Shown: positions 1 through 7,241, counted from the stretch's first letter. The stretch: DNA of 17,421 nucleotides from Sphingomonas sp. (GCA_025935515.1 JAICVC010000029.1:1-17421), one strand, 5' to 3'. Notes: generated by a model from the letters alone, not told the origin. Translations and numbers: made by a program.

Positions 1-2
1 AC

Positions 3-638
3 CGGATCGGCATGCTGGTCGACTTGAGCCATGTCTCGCCGGCGACGATGAAGGACGCGATCGCCGCCAGCCGCGCGCCGGTCATCTTCTCCCACTCGTC
101 GGCGCGCGCGGTCGGCGGGCACCCGCGCAACGTTCCCGACGACGTGCTGCGGCTGCTTCCGGCGAACGGCGGGGTGGTGATGGTCAATTTCGTCCCGGGC
201 TTCCTCTCGGACGCCGTGTGGCGCTGGGGCGCCGACCGTAGCGCGGAGGAGGCCCGGCTGAAGGCGCTCCACCGCGCGAGCAAGGCCGAGGTCGAGGCCG
301 GCCTCAAGGCTTGGGACGCCGCTCACCCCGCGCCGGCCGTCAGTGTTGCCGATGTCGCCAATCATATCGATCATATCGCCAGGGTCGCGGGCCACGATCA
401 TGTCGGCATTGGCGGCGACTTCGACGGGATTGACTCGACCCCGCGGGATCTGACCGGGGTGCAGGACTATCCCAGGCTGTTCGCCGAGCTGATCCGCCGC
501 GGCTGGAGCGACCAGGATCTCGCCAAGCTCGCCGGCGGCAACGTGCTGCGGGTCCTCCGCCGGGCCGAAGCCGTCGCGGCGTCGATGAAGAATGAGTTCG
601 CCGCGCTCTCGCCGGTCGATGAGGCGCCGGCGCAGTGA
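3..638 (+). CDS. Membrane dipeptidase, peptidase family M19 (5' truncated)
   Basis: This is the C-terminal part of a renal-dipeptidase-like zinc peptidase (M19), which hydrolyses dipeptides. The reading frame is open from the window edge, so the true start lies upstream; the internal ATG at 12 (preceding LVDLSHVS) is not the start. Family landmarks are visible in order: DLSHVSPATM, FSHSSAR with a metal-ligand type His, the HPRN loop, the hydrophobic GGVVMVNFVPGF strand, and GGDFDGI carrying the catalytic-site Asp. The Arg/Glu-rich insert after VPGF and the short Ala-rich C-terminus are normal variation. The stop TGA (636-638) overlaps the GTG start of the next gene, so the two are probably translationally coupled. 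The family assignment is firm. The substrate cannot be read from this fragment, and whether the protein is exported is unknown because the N-terminus is missing. Confidence 0.9.
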   Translation, partial: RIGMLVDLSHVSPATMKDAIAASRAPVIFSHSSARAVGGHPRNVPDDVLRLLPANGGVVMVNFVPGFLSDAVWRWGADRSAEEARLKALHRASKAEVEAGLKAWDAAHPAPAVSVADVANHIDHIARVAGHDHVGIGGDFDGIDSTPRDLTGVQDYPRLFAELIRRGWSDQDLAKLAGGNVLRVLRRAEAVAASMKNEFAALSPVDEAPAQ

Positions 639-1297
639 GCCAAGCCCCGCTTCGCGCGGCGATTGTTCCGGTCACCCCGCTCCAGCAGAATTGCACCTTG
701 CTGTGGTGCACCGAGACCATGAGCGGGGCGTTCGTCGATCCCGGCGGTGACCTGCCGCGGCTCAAGGCCGCGGCGGCGCAGGCCGGCGTCACCATCGAGA
801 AGATCCTTCTGACCCACGGCCATATCGACCATTGCGGCAGCGCCGGCGTCCTTGCCGAGGAGCTCGGCGTGCCGATCGAGGGACCGCATGAAGCTGACCG
901 TTACTGGATCGACCGGCTGGCCGAGGACGGCGCCAAATATGGCGTCATCGGCCGCCCCTTCGAGCCTTCGCGCTGGCTGAACGACGGCGACCAGGTGACA
1001 GTGGGCGAACTCACCTTCGACGTCCGCCACTGCCCCGGCCATACGCCGGGCCACGTCGTTTTCCATCATCCGGAATCGAAGCTCGCGCTGGTCGGCGACG
1101 TGCTGTTCCGCGGCTCGGTCGGCCGCTGGGACTTCCCGCACGGCGACCAGCAGCAGCTGCTGACCTCGATCACGACCCGACTTTGGCCGATGGGCGACGA
1201 CACCGCCTTCGTCCCCGGCCATGGGCCGATGTCGACTTTCGGCTATGAGCGGCAGACGAATCCTTTCGTCAGCGACACGGCTCTGGCCGCCGCCTGA
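635..1297 (+). CDS. MBL-fold metallo-hydrolase (glyoxalase II-like)
   Basis: This is a 220-residue metallo-beta-lactamase-fold hydrolase of the short, glyoxalase II-like (YcbL/GloB2-type) group, which typically hydrolyses thioesters such as S-lactoylglutathione. The HxHxDH motif THGHIDHCG lies at residues 60-68 (H61, H63, D65, H66). Further metal ligands are H136 in CPGHTPGH, D155 in VGDVLF and H196 in FVPGHGPMS. Its length fits the short cytosolic form, which lacks the C-terminal helical domain of classical glyoxalase II. No signal peptide is seen. The GTG start at 635 shares 4 bp (GTGA) with the upstream dipeptidase stop, and the product begins SQAPLRAAIVPVTPLQQN, as relatives do. The exact substrate (glutathione thioester, sulfane or other) cannot be told from sequence alone. 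Confidence 0.9.
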   Translation: MSQAPLRAAIVPVTPLQQNCTLLWCTETMSGAFVDPGGDLPRLKAAAAQAGVTIEKILLTHGHIDHCGSAGVLAEELGVPIEGPHEADRYWIDRLAEDGAKYGVIGRPFEPSRWLNDGDQVTVGELTFDVRHCPGHTPGHVVFHHPESKLALVGDVLFRGSVGRWDFPHGDQQQLLTSITTRLWPMGDDTAFVPGHGPMSTFGYERQTNPFVSDTALAAA

Positions 1298-1298
1298 C

Positions 1299-1326
1299 TT
1301 GCAACAACGGCGCGTTGCGCTATAGG
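1299..1326 (+). promoter_or_regulatory. Probable sigma70-type promoter for the rpmF-plsX-fabH operon
   Basis: A TTGCAA box (1299-1304) and a TATAGG box (1321-1326) are separated by 16 bp, just after the stop of the MBL-fold gene and before the rpmF leader. Transcription would start near 1332, only a few bases before the long hairpin at 1338. A small inverted repeat, GCAAC (1301-1305) and GTTGC (1314-1318), sits across the -35 box and spacer. The call is by motif and position only. Confidence 0.5.
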
Positions 1327-1331
1327 AGCCG

Positions 1332-1421
1332 CGGTTCGCGACGATCCGGCCGCCGCCTGCGGGCTATCCCTAAAGGGACCCTGCTGAGACGAGGCGCAGA
1401 TCGTCGCAATTTTTATTGTTG
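1332..1421 (+). ncRNA. Structured RNA leader or small RNA upstream of rpmF
   Basis: A nested hairpin lies in the 150-bp gap before rpmF. The outer stem is a perfect 9-bp pair, GCGACGATC (1338-1346) with GATCGTCGC (1399-1407). Inside, CGCCT (1354-1358) pairs with AGGCG (1392-1396). Inside that, GGG plus TCCC (1361-1363, 1367-1370) pairs with GGGA plus CCC (1375-1381) around a TAAA loop. The outer stem is followed at once by AATTTTTATTGTTG (1408-1421), a U-tract like that of an intrinsic terminator. The ribosome-binding AAAGG of rpmF (1436-1440) lies beyond it. This could be an attenuator controlling the operon or the terminated end of a ~85-nt small RNA. I do not recognise an Rfam family. Confidence 0.45.
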
Positions 1422-1447
1422 TCGAACTTGCATTCAAAGGTGCCGCA

Positions 1448-1627
1448 ATGGCTGTCCCCAAGAGAAAAACCTCGCCGTCGAAGCGGAACATGCGCCGCAG
1501 CCATCATGCGCTGAAGGCGACCCAGTTCCAGGAGTGCCCGAACTGCGGCGAACTGAAGCTGCCGCACAATCTGTGTGCGGCTTGCGGCCATTATAACGGC
1601 CGCGAAATCGTTTCGACCGAGGCCTAA
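1448..1627 (+). CDS. rpmF: 50S ribosomal protein L32
   Basis: This 59-residue protein of the large ribosomal subunit begins AVPKRKTSPSKRNMRRSHHA after the initiator Met, the hallmark L32 start. It carries a zinc-ribbon made of CPNC (C30, C33) and CAAC (C43, C46), so it is the four-cysteine (C+) paralogue type. The C-terminal GHYNGREIVSTEA is also typical. AAAGG at 1436-1440 lies 7 nt before the ATG and is a good ribosome binding site. The gene is followed after 14 bp by plsX, the classical rpmF-plsX-fabH order that ties ribosome production to membrane lipid synthesis. The gene is short and easily missed by length cut-offs. Its expression may depend on the hairpin at 1338-1407. Confidence 0.97.
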   Translation: MAVPKRKTSPSKRNMRRSHHALKATQFQECPNCGELKLPHNLCAACGHYNGREIVSTEA

Positions 1628-1641
1628 GCCGACAAAGGGCC

Positions 1642-2691
1642 ATGACGACGGGCCCACGCATTGCCATCGACGCCATGGGCGGCGACGCCGGCCCGGCGGC
1701 GATGATCGCGGGCGCGTCGCGCGCGCTGCGCAAGGACCATTCGCTGCAGTTCCTGTTCTACGGCGACGAGCGGCAGGTCGAAGCGCAGATCGCCGCGCAC
1801 AAGAACCTGGCCGGCCATTCGCAGGTTGTCCATTCGCCCGAGGCGATCGCGGCGAGCGAGAAGCCGAGCCAGGCGATCCGCCGCGCCCGCACGACCTCGA
1901 TGGGCATGGCAATCAACGCGGTGAAGGAAGGCATTGCCGACGCCGCTCTGTCGGGCGGCAACACCGGCGCGCTGATGGCGATGTCCAAGCTTGCGCTGAG
2001 GACCATGCCGGGGATCGACCGGCCCGCGCTCGCCGCACTGCTGCCGACGCTCGGCGAAACCGACGTCATCATGTTGGACCTCGGCGCCAATACCGAATGC
2101 GACGCCCAGAACCTGGTCCAGTTCGCGGTGATGGGCGCGGCCTATTCGCGCACCGTGCTCGGCCTCTCCAGCCCGCGCGTGAAGCTGCTCAACATCGGCA
2201 CCGAGGAACTGAAGGGTACGGACGAGCTCAAGGACGCCGCCGCCTTGCTGCGCGAGGCGGACTATCTGGCGTTCCGCTTCGACGGGTTCACCGAGGGTGA
2301 CCAGCTGTCGCGCGGCGAAGTCGACGTGGTCGTTACCGACGGCTTTTCCGGCAATATCGCGCTCAAGACCGCCGAGGGCACCGCGCGTTTCGTCACGGAC
2401 TTGCTTCGCCGCGCCTTCAAGAGCTCGCTTCGGTCCAAGGCCGGTTTTGCATTGTCGCGGCCGGCGCTCAATCTCCTGAAGCACCATCTCGACCCCAACA
2501 ATCACAACGGCGCGGTCTTCCTCGGCCTCAACGGCCTGGTCGTGAAAAGCCACGGGAGCGCCAACCCCAAGGGCGTCGCCAATGCGATCCGGGTGGCGGG
2601 CAGCATGGTCCGCAACGACATCACCCGGAAGATCGGCGACGACCTCGATAATTTCCGCGCGCACGCCTTCGCCAACGAGGCCGCGCAATGA
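1642..2691 (+). CDS. plsX: Phosphate acyltransferase PlsX
   Basis: PlsX (349 residues, full length) makes acyl-phosphate from acyl-ACP and inorganic phosphate, the first step of the PlsX/PlsY route to lysophosphatidic acid. It acts as a peripheral enzyme at the cytoplasmic membrane. Recognisable segments are IAIDAMGGDAGP near the N-terminus, LSGGNTGALMAMSKLALRTM around residues 107-126, MLDLGANTECDAQNLVQFA near 144-162, and VVTDGFSGNIALKTAEG near 230-246. The start ATG has AAGGG (1635-1639) only 2 nt upstream, which is close, but no better start fits the family's N-terminus. The ATGA at 2688-2691 joins its stop to the fabH start, implying translational coupling. Nothing unusual is seen in the sequence. 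Confidence 0.97.
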   Translation: MTTGPRIAIDAMGGDAGPAAMIAGASRALRKDHSLQFLFYGDERQVEAQIAAHKNLAGHSQVVHSPEAIAASEKPSQAIRRARTTSMGMAINAVKEGIADAALSGGNTGALMAMSKLALRTMPGIDRPALAALLPTLGETDVIMLDLGANTECDAQNLVQFAVMGAAYSRTVLGLSSPRVKLLNIGTEELKGTDELKDAAALLREADYLAFRFDGFTEGDQLSRGEVDVVVTDGFSGNIALKTAEGTARFVTDLLRRAFKSSLRSKAGFALSRPALNLLKHHLDPNNHNGAVFLGLNGLVVKSHGSANPKGVANAIRVAGSMVRNDITRKIGDDLDNFRAHAFANEAAQ

Positions 2692-3647
2692 GCCGGCGCT
2701 CGGTTATCGCCGGTGTCGGCAGCGCGCTCCCGAAAAGGCGCGTGACCAATGACGAGCTGGCGGCGCAGGTCGACACGTCCGACGAATGGATCGTCGAGCG
2801 GACCGGCATCCGCAGCCGCTATATCGCTGGCGACGGGGAAACGACTGGCACCCTTGCCACAGAGGCGGCACGCAAGGGGCTCGCCAACGCCGGGGTCGAT
2901 GCCGCCGATGTCGACCTCATCGTCCTTGCGACCGCGACCCCCGACCAGACATTTCCATCGACCGCCACCAAGGTCCAGGCGGCGCTCGGAATCAACGACT
3001 GCATCGCCTTCGACGTGCACGCCGTGTGCACTGGATTCCTCTACGCGCTGTCCGTCGCCGATTCGATGCTTCGCTCGGGCAACGCGGCCAAGGCCCTGGT
3101 CATCGGCGCGGAGACGTTCAGCCGAATCCTCGACTGGGACGACCGCGCGACCTGCGTCCTGTTCGGCGACGGCGCCGGCGCACTGGTGCTGAGCGCCGAG
3201 GAAACCGAGGGAGGAATCCTCTCCACCAAGCTCCACGCCGACGGACGGCACAACGACCTGTTGTTCGTCGACGGCGGACCGTCGACCACGGGGACCGTCG
3301 GCAAGCTTCGGATGAAGGGCCGCGAGGTCTTTCGTCACGCGGTCGTCAACCTCGCCGGCGTGCTGAACGAGGTCCTGTCGGACGCCGGGCTGACTGCGGA
3401 GGACGTCGACTGGGTAGTCCCCCATCAGGCCAATGCGCGCATTCTCGACGCCACCGCGAAGAAACTGGGGCTGCCGGCGGCGAAGGTCGTGGTCACTGTC
3501 GACGAACATGCCAATACGTCCGCGGCCTCGGTTCCGCTGGCGTTCGACACGGCGATCAGCGACGGACGAATCAAGCGCGGCGACATTGTCGTGCTGGAAG
3601 CGATGGGCGGCGGATTTACCTGGGGCGCGGCAGCGCTCAGGTATTGA
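2688..3647 (+). CDS. fabH: Beta-ketoacyl-ACP synthase III
   Basis: FabH (319 residues) condenses acetyl-CoA (or another short acyl-CoA) with malonyl-ACP to begin type II fatty-acid synthesis in the cytoplasm. The Cys-His-Asn triad is complete: C114 in DVHAVCTGFLYAL, H246 in PHQANARI, and N276 in DEHANTSAAS. The N-terminal GVGSALPKRRVTNDEL and DEWIVERTGIRSR and the C-terminal LEAMGGGFTWGAAALRY are standard for the family. The start overlaps the plsX stop by 4 bp. The 108-bp gap after its stop is rich in palindromes and may end or process the transcript before ihfA. Starter specificity (acetyl versus branched) cannot be judged by eye. Confidence 0.97.
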   Translation: MSRRSVIAGVGSALPKRRVTNDELAAQVDTSDEWIVERTGIRSRYIAGDGETTGTLATEAARKGLANAGVDAADVDLIVLATATPDQTFPSTATKVQAALGINDCIAFDVHAVCTGFLYALSVADSMLRSGNAAKALVIGAETFSRILDWDDRATCVLFGDGAGALVLSAEETEGGILSTKLHADGRHNDLLFVDGGPSTTGTVGKLRMKGREVFRHAVVNLAGVLNEVLSDAGLTAEDVDWVVPHQANARILDATAKKLGLPAAKVVVTVDEHANTSAASVPLAFDTAISDGRIKRGDIVVLEAMGGGFTWGAAALRY

Positions 3648-3755
3648 AAAGTTTGGAATATCCGGCAATTAGTCGAATTGCCGACGGAGCGGAATTCCGT
3701 TACGAATGTGTAATCGAAACGGCGGGGGCACGCCGTTCCAGGGCGGGAGAATGAA
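3648..3755 (+). promoter_or_regulatory. Palindrome-rich fabH-ihfA intergenic region
   Basis: Three inverted repeats lie in this 108-bp gap. CGGCAATT (3663-3670) pairs with AATTGCCG (3676-3683) around AGTCG. CGGAATTCCG (3690-3699) is a perfect palindrome. AACGGCG (3718-3724) pairs with CGCCGTT (3731-3737) around a 6-nt loop. None is followed by a T-run, so a classical terminator is not supported. A weak promoter is possible, with TTGCCG (3678-3683) and TACGAA (3701-3706) 17 bp apart. A GGAG at 3746-3749 with 6 nt spacing is the ihfA ribosome binding site and favours ATG 3756 over the out-of-frame ATG at 3751. Confidence 0.45.
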
Positions 3756-4085
3756 ATGGCCGATCTTGGGATCGCGCGGGTCACCAACGAGGCGGACGCC
3801 GCAAATACTCTGACGCGCGCGGACCTCGCCGACGTCGTCCACCGCCGCCTCGGCCTGTCGCGGGCCGAGTCCGCCGGGCTTGTCGAACGCGTGCTCCACC
3901 ACATGTGCCACGCGCTGTCCGAGGGCAAGAACGTCAAGGTCTCCGGCTTCGGCACCTTCATTCTCCGCGACAAGGGCCAGCGTATCGGCCGCAACCCCAA
4001 GACCGGCGTCGAAGTGCCGATCGCGCCGCGCCGGGTGATGACCTTCCGCGCCAGCCAGATCATGCGCGACCGGATCGCCAGGTAA
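3756..4085 (+). CDS. ihfA: Integration host factor alpha subunit
   Basis: This is a HU/IHF-family DNA-bending nucleoid protein of 109 residues. It would pair with IhfB to bend DNA at specific sites, aiding recombination, replication and promoter activation. The body TLTRADLADVVHRRLGLSR, VKVSGFGTFILRDK and the beta-arm tip GRNPKTG (about residues 78-84) followed by EVPIAPRRVMTF matches IhfA closely. The intercalating Pro of the arm is present. Compared with enteric IhfA there are about 17 extra residues before TLTRADL, and the C-terminus is short. The GGAG ribosome binding site 6 nt before the ATG supports the chosen start. It lies 10 bp ahead of a MerR-type regulator, a usual pairing in alphaproteobacteria. 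Confidence 0.93.
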   Translation: MADLGIARVTNEADAANTLTRADLADVVHRRLGLSRAESAGLVERVLHHMCHALSEGKNVKVSGFGTFILRDKGQRIGRNPKTGVEVPIAPRRVMTFRASQIMRDRIAR

Positions 4086-4095
4086 GGCGCGCGAA

Positions 4096-4485
4096 TTGGC
4101 CACCGCCGGACAGAAGGATCCCGGCGCTCTTCTGACGATCGGCGAGCTGTCGCAGGAGCTTGGGCTGCCGCAGCACATCCTGCGCTATTGGGAGACGCGC
4201 TTCCCGCAACTTCGCCCGATGCAGCGCGCCGGCAATCGCCGTTATTACCGGCCGGCCGACGTCGAGCTGGCGCGGCGGATCCATCGCCTGCTTAATCAGG
4301 AAGGCTATACCGTCCGGGGCGTGCAGAAGCTGCTTCGCGACAAGGAGGCGCAAGCGGTCGAAGTCGCGACGGCGGCGCGTGAAATGGCGACGCCATTGCA
4401 GCAGGCAGCGCAGCAGGAATCCGGCGTGGACGTGTTCCGGTTGATTGCCCTGCGCGACCGCCTGGCTGCGGCGATCGACAGCTAA
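4096..4485 (+). CDS. MerR family transcriptional regulator
   Basis: This is a 129-residue MerR-type regulator. The N-terminal helix-turn-helix is TIGELSQELGLPQHILRYWE (about residues 14-33), followed by the wing RAGNRRYYRPADVELARRI and a helical linker. There is no metal-binding Cys pattern in the short C-terminal region (residues 85-129, helical and rich in Ala and Gln), so the effector is unknown. The start is TTG at 4096, supported by AAGG at 4084-4087 with 8 nt spacing; that site overlaps the ihfA stop codon, so the two genes are probably co-transcribed and coupled. The next in-frame ATG would cut into the DNA-binding domain. Its stop TAA (4483-4485) overlaps the stop of the convergent helicase gene. 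Confidence 0.9.
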   Translation: MATAGQKDPGALLTIGELSQELGLPQHILRYWETRFPQLRPMQRAGNRRYYRPADVELARRIHRLLNQEGYTVRGVQKLLRDKEAQAVEVATAAREMATPLQQAAQQESGVDVFRLIALRDRLAAAIDS

Positions 4486-7241
4486 TCCTCGCCCGAATCG
4501 GGAGTGGGACCGCCGAACGCCAGCTCGCTGGTGGAGGGGACCCCGCCCGTCAGTCCTTCGGATTCCCGCCTCCCCGTTGCGGGGAGGAATTGCTCGACCC
4601 GCGCGATCGCGACATCGAGCGGCACTCGGCTGATTGCCACGCCCGGCGGGAAGGCCCGCAACAGCCGCGACGGCATCGCCGCCGACAGGACCACGAACAG
4701 CCCGCAATCGCCCTGCCGCCGGATCAGCCGCCCAAACGCCTGCGCCAGCCGCGCGCGGACCACGCGGTCATCATAGGCGCTACCGCCTCCCACCATGCGC
4801 CTGGCCGCGTGGAGCACGGTTGGCCGCGGCCACGGCACGCGCTCCATCACCACCAGCCTGAGCGATTCGCCCGGCACGTCGACCCCGTCGCGCAGTGCAT
4901 CGGTGCCGAGCAATGACGCCCGGGGATCGTCACGGAAAATGTCGACCAGGGTCCCAGCATCGATCGGGTCGACATGCTGCGCGAGCAGCGGCAGCCCGTC
5001 GCGCGCCAAGCGGTCGGCGATCCGCGCATGGACGGCCTTCAATCGCTGGATCGCGGTGAATAGCCCCAGCGTTCCGCCATTCGCCGCGGCAATCAGCCGC
5101 GCATAGGCCCCGGCGAGAGAGGCGATATCGCCCTGCTTCACGTCGGTGACGATCAGCACTTCCGAGCAGCCGGCATAATCGAACGGGCTCTCGGCTTCGA
5201 AATGCGCGGCCGGCGCTGGCAAATGCACGGCGCCCGTACGCGCGTCGGCGGCCGCCCAATCCTCGCCCCCGCGCAGCGTCGCCGATGTCACCAGCACGCC
5301 GTCCGCGGGGCTGATCACCGCCGCGGCCAGAGGCTTGGTCGGGTCGAGCCAGCGGCGGTGGATCGCGACGTCATATTCGCGCCCGTCGACCCGCTCCACC
5401 GCAAGCCAGTCGACGAACTCGGGATCGGCCGCGCCTCCGATCCGCGACAGCAGGGCGATCCACGCAGCGACCGTCTCGCGCCGCCATGAAAGGCCGCGGA
5501 TGGCACCTTCGACCCGCGCCCGGGCGGCCGAATCGAGCCAGTCGGGCGCATCCTCGAGCACGGCTTCGAGCCGCCGCGCGAGCGCAGCCAGAGGCTTGGC
5601 GAGGCTTTCCAGAATTTCCGCGGCCGCCGCCGCGGCGGACACCAGCGCGCCGTCCGGCTCGGCCAGCTCGGTCTCGAGACCGTAGCCTGCCTCCTGCGCC
5701 TTCGACCGCGCGTACACCGTGCCCCGAACCTCCGCGAGCAAGGCCTCGACCGGCCCGAAGGGCGCGCCTTCGTGCAATCGCTGCAGCCAGCCGTCGGATG
5801 GCAGCGCCTTCGCCGCCTCGACCGCCGCGTCGAGCGCCCGATTCCCCTCTTCGTCGTAGGAAGCGACGTCCATCAGCCGCGCCGCCAGCCCGCGCCGCCG
5901 CCCGCGCGAGCGTCCCTCCGGGCCGACGATCCAGCGGCGCAATTCGATCGCTTCCTGACCGCCGAGCGCGACCGCGAAGGTCGAGTCGGCGGCGTCGAAC
6001 AAATGATGGCCCTCGTCGAACAGGATCCGCCCCGGCGCGTCCTCCCTCGCCCGCGCGGCATTGACCATGACCAGGGCGTGGTTGGCGATGACAATATCGG
6101 CATCGCGGCTCGCCCGCTCGGCGCGCTCGATGAAGCAGCGCCGGTAATGCGGGCAGCCGGCGTACACGCACTCCCCGCGCCGGTCGGTCAGCGCGGCCGC
6201 GCCGGCGCGGCGGAACAGGCTCGGCAGCCAGCCGGGCAGGTCGCCGCCGACCATGTCGCCGTCCTTGGAATAGGCCGCCCAGCGCCCGACCAGCTGCGCC
6301 AGCACCGCGGCGCGTCCGCTGAACGCGCCCTGCAGCGCGTCCTCGAGGTTGAGCAGGCAGAGGTAATTCTCGCGCCCCTTGCGGACCACGATCCGCTTCG
6401 CGCGCTCCGCCGGATCGGCGAACAGCTTCGGCCCCTCGGCGTCGAGCTGCCGCTGTAGCGCCTTGGTGAAGGTCGACACCCACACCGCGCCGCCGGCCTC
6501 TTCGGCCCACAAGGACGCCGGGGCGAGATAGGCGAGCGTCTTGCCGATGCCCGTCCCCGCCTCGGCAAGGAGCACGTTGGGCGATCCTTTGGCCGGCCTG
6601 GGCGCAAACACCTGCGTCACCGCTTCGGCCATTGCCCGCTGCCCCTCGCGCGCCTCCGCCCGGCCGGTCAGGCGGTCGAGCCTGGCGCGCGCGTCGGAGG
6701 GGGCGACCAGGACGGTGCGCGGCGGTGGGCGCTCGGCGGCCTCGTCCCACTGCTTCAATCGCGAGAAGAGCATCCGCTCCCCGCGCTCAGGTCGGTCGAG
6801 CTGGGCCCCGATTAGCGGCGCCCACCCCCAGCCCAGGCGGTGCAGCGTCATGTTCGACGTCCACGCCCCCTCCCGTTCGGCCCAGTCCGGATCGGCAAGC
6901 ACCGACAGCAGCCGGTCGGCAATCCGCTTCAGCGCAATCGCCGCTTCCGCTTCGCTCGCCGGTGGCGCCAATCCGAGCGAGCGGCTGAGGCCGGCGGCCG
7001 TCGGCACCGCGAACCGAGCCGGATGCAGGAAAGCGAACAATTCCAGCAGGTCGAGCCCGCTCAGCTCAGGGTAGCCGAGGCGTTGCCCGACCAATGGCGC
7101 ATTGAGGATGATGTGCGGCGTTTCGGCCGCCCTCGCGATTGCTTCTCCGCGGCTCGCCTCGCGCACCTCGCCGTTGCCGCCCGCAAGCCAAATCCCCGCA
7201 TGGGTTGCGTGCAATGCAGGAAGAGGCAAAGGAGCGGCCAT
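4482..7241 (-). CDS. DinG/XPD-family ATP-dependent DNA helicase with 4Fe-4S cluster
   Basis: This is a superfamily 2 helicase of 919 residues. With the start at 7241 the landmarks are: Walker A AEAGTGIGKT (about 226-235); four Fe-S cluster cysteines, C295 in NYLCLL and C358, C363 and C369 in GECVYAGCPHYRRC; the DEAH-like box DEGHH (409-413); motif III-like VLVTSATLRGG; and motif VI QAFGRLIRRQGD. DinG-type enzymes unwind DNA 5' to 3' and resolve replication or R-loop conflicts. Residues 1-180 form an extra N-terminal region that looks like a degenerate DnaQ exonuclease domain. The 7241 ATG has AGGG 8 nt upstream; a further in-frame ATG at 7277 is less likely. The last ~30 residues (LPATGRRESEGLTGG onward) are encoded by a palindromic repeat. 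The stop overlaps the MerR gene's stop. Confidence 0.92.
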   Translation of the reverse strand: MAAPLPLPALHATHAGIWLAGGNGEVREASRGEAIARAAETPHIILNAPLVGQRLGYPELSGLDLLELFAFLHPARFAVPTAAGLSRSLGLAPPASEAEAAIALKRIADRLLSVLADPDWAEREGAWTSNMTLHRLGWGWAPLIGAQLDRPERGERMLFSRLKQWDEAAERPPPRTVLVAPSDARARLDRLTGRAEAREGQRAMAEAVTQVFAPRPAKGSPNVLLAEAGTGIGKTLAYLAPASLWAEEAGGAVWVSTFTKALQRQLDAEGPKLFADPAERAKRIVVRKGRENYLCLLNLEDALQGAFSGRAAVLAQLVGRWAAYSKDGDMVGGDLPGWLPSLFRRAGAAALTDRRGECVYAGCPHYRRCFIERAERASRDADIVIANHALVMVNAARAREDAPGRILFDEGHHLFDAADSTFAVALGGQEAIELRRWIVGPEGRSRGRRRGLAARLMDVASYDEEGNRALDAAVEAAKALPSDGWLQRLHEGAPFGPVEALLAEVRGTVYARSKAQEAGYGLETELAEPDGALVSAAAAAAEILESLAKPLAALARRLEAVLEDAPDWLDSAARARVEGAIRGLSWRRETVAAWIALLSRIGGAADPEFVDWLAVERVDGREYDVAIHRRWLDPTKPLAAAVISPADGVLVTSATLRGGEDWAAADARTGAVHLPAPAAHFEAESPFDYAGCSEVLIVTDVKQGDIASLAGAYARLIAAANGGTLGLFTAIQRLKAVHARIADRLARDGLPLLAQHVDPIDAGTLVDIFRDDPRASLLGTDALRDGVDVPGESLRLVVMERVPWPRPTVLHAARRMVGGGSAYDDRVVRARLAQAFGRLIRRQGDCGLFVVLSAAMPSRLLRAFPPGVAISRVPLDVAIARVEQFLPATGRRESEGLTGGVPSTSELAFGGPTPDSGED
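4500..4590. repeat. GC-rich palindromic repeat captured in the helicase 3' end
   Basis: Two hairpins stand side by side. CGCCAGC (4518-4524) and GCTGGTG (4527-4533) form one with a 2-nt loop. CCTCCCCG (4569-4576) and CGGGGAGG (4580-4587) form the second, perfect over 8 bp with a TTG loop. The layout, with a GTGGAGGGGACC-like block and then a CTCCCC/GGGGAG hairpin followed by AATTG, resembles from memory short repeats that recur in sphingomonad genomes. It is translated as the C-terminal tail of the helicase. There is no T-run, so I do not call it a terminator, though it could still affect the convergent transcripts. Confidence 0.5.

Noticed and set aside
1624..2688. Long open frame (354 codons) on the - strand opposite plsX
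   Set aside because: It is a high-GC shadow frame: composition is Arg/Ala/Gly/His-rich with no family motifs, and the + strand carries an unmistakable PlsX.
2502..3668. 388-codon - strand frame opposite fabH
   Set aside because: Shadow of fabH; no recognisable domain, and the FabH triad is intact on the + strand.
3751..3760. ATG at 3751 as the ihfA start
   Set aside because: It is out of frame with the IHF sequence; ATG 3756 is in frame and correctly spaced from GGAG.
4569..4587. CCTCCCCG/CGGGGAGG hairpin as a transcription terminator for the MerR operon
   Set aside because: It lies about 85 bp inside the convergent helicase gene and lacks a T-run on either strand; better explained as part of a palindromic repeat.
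5371..6750. 459-codon frame overlapping the helicase in another - strand frame
   Set aside because: Extremely Arg/Gly/Ala-rich off-frame translation; the helicase frame has Walker A, Fe-S cysteines and motif VI.
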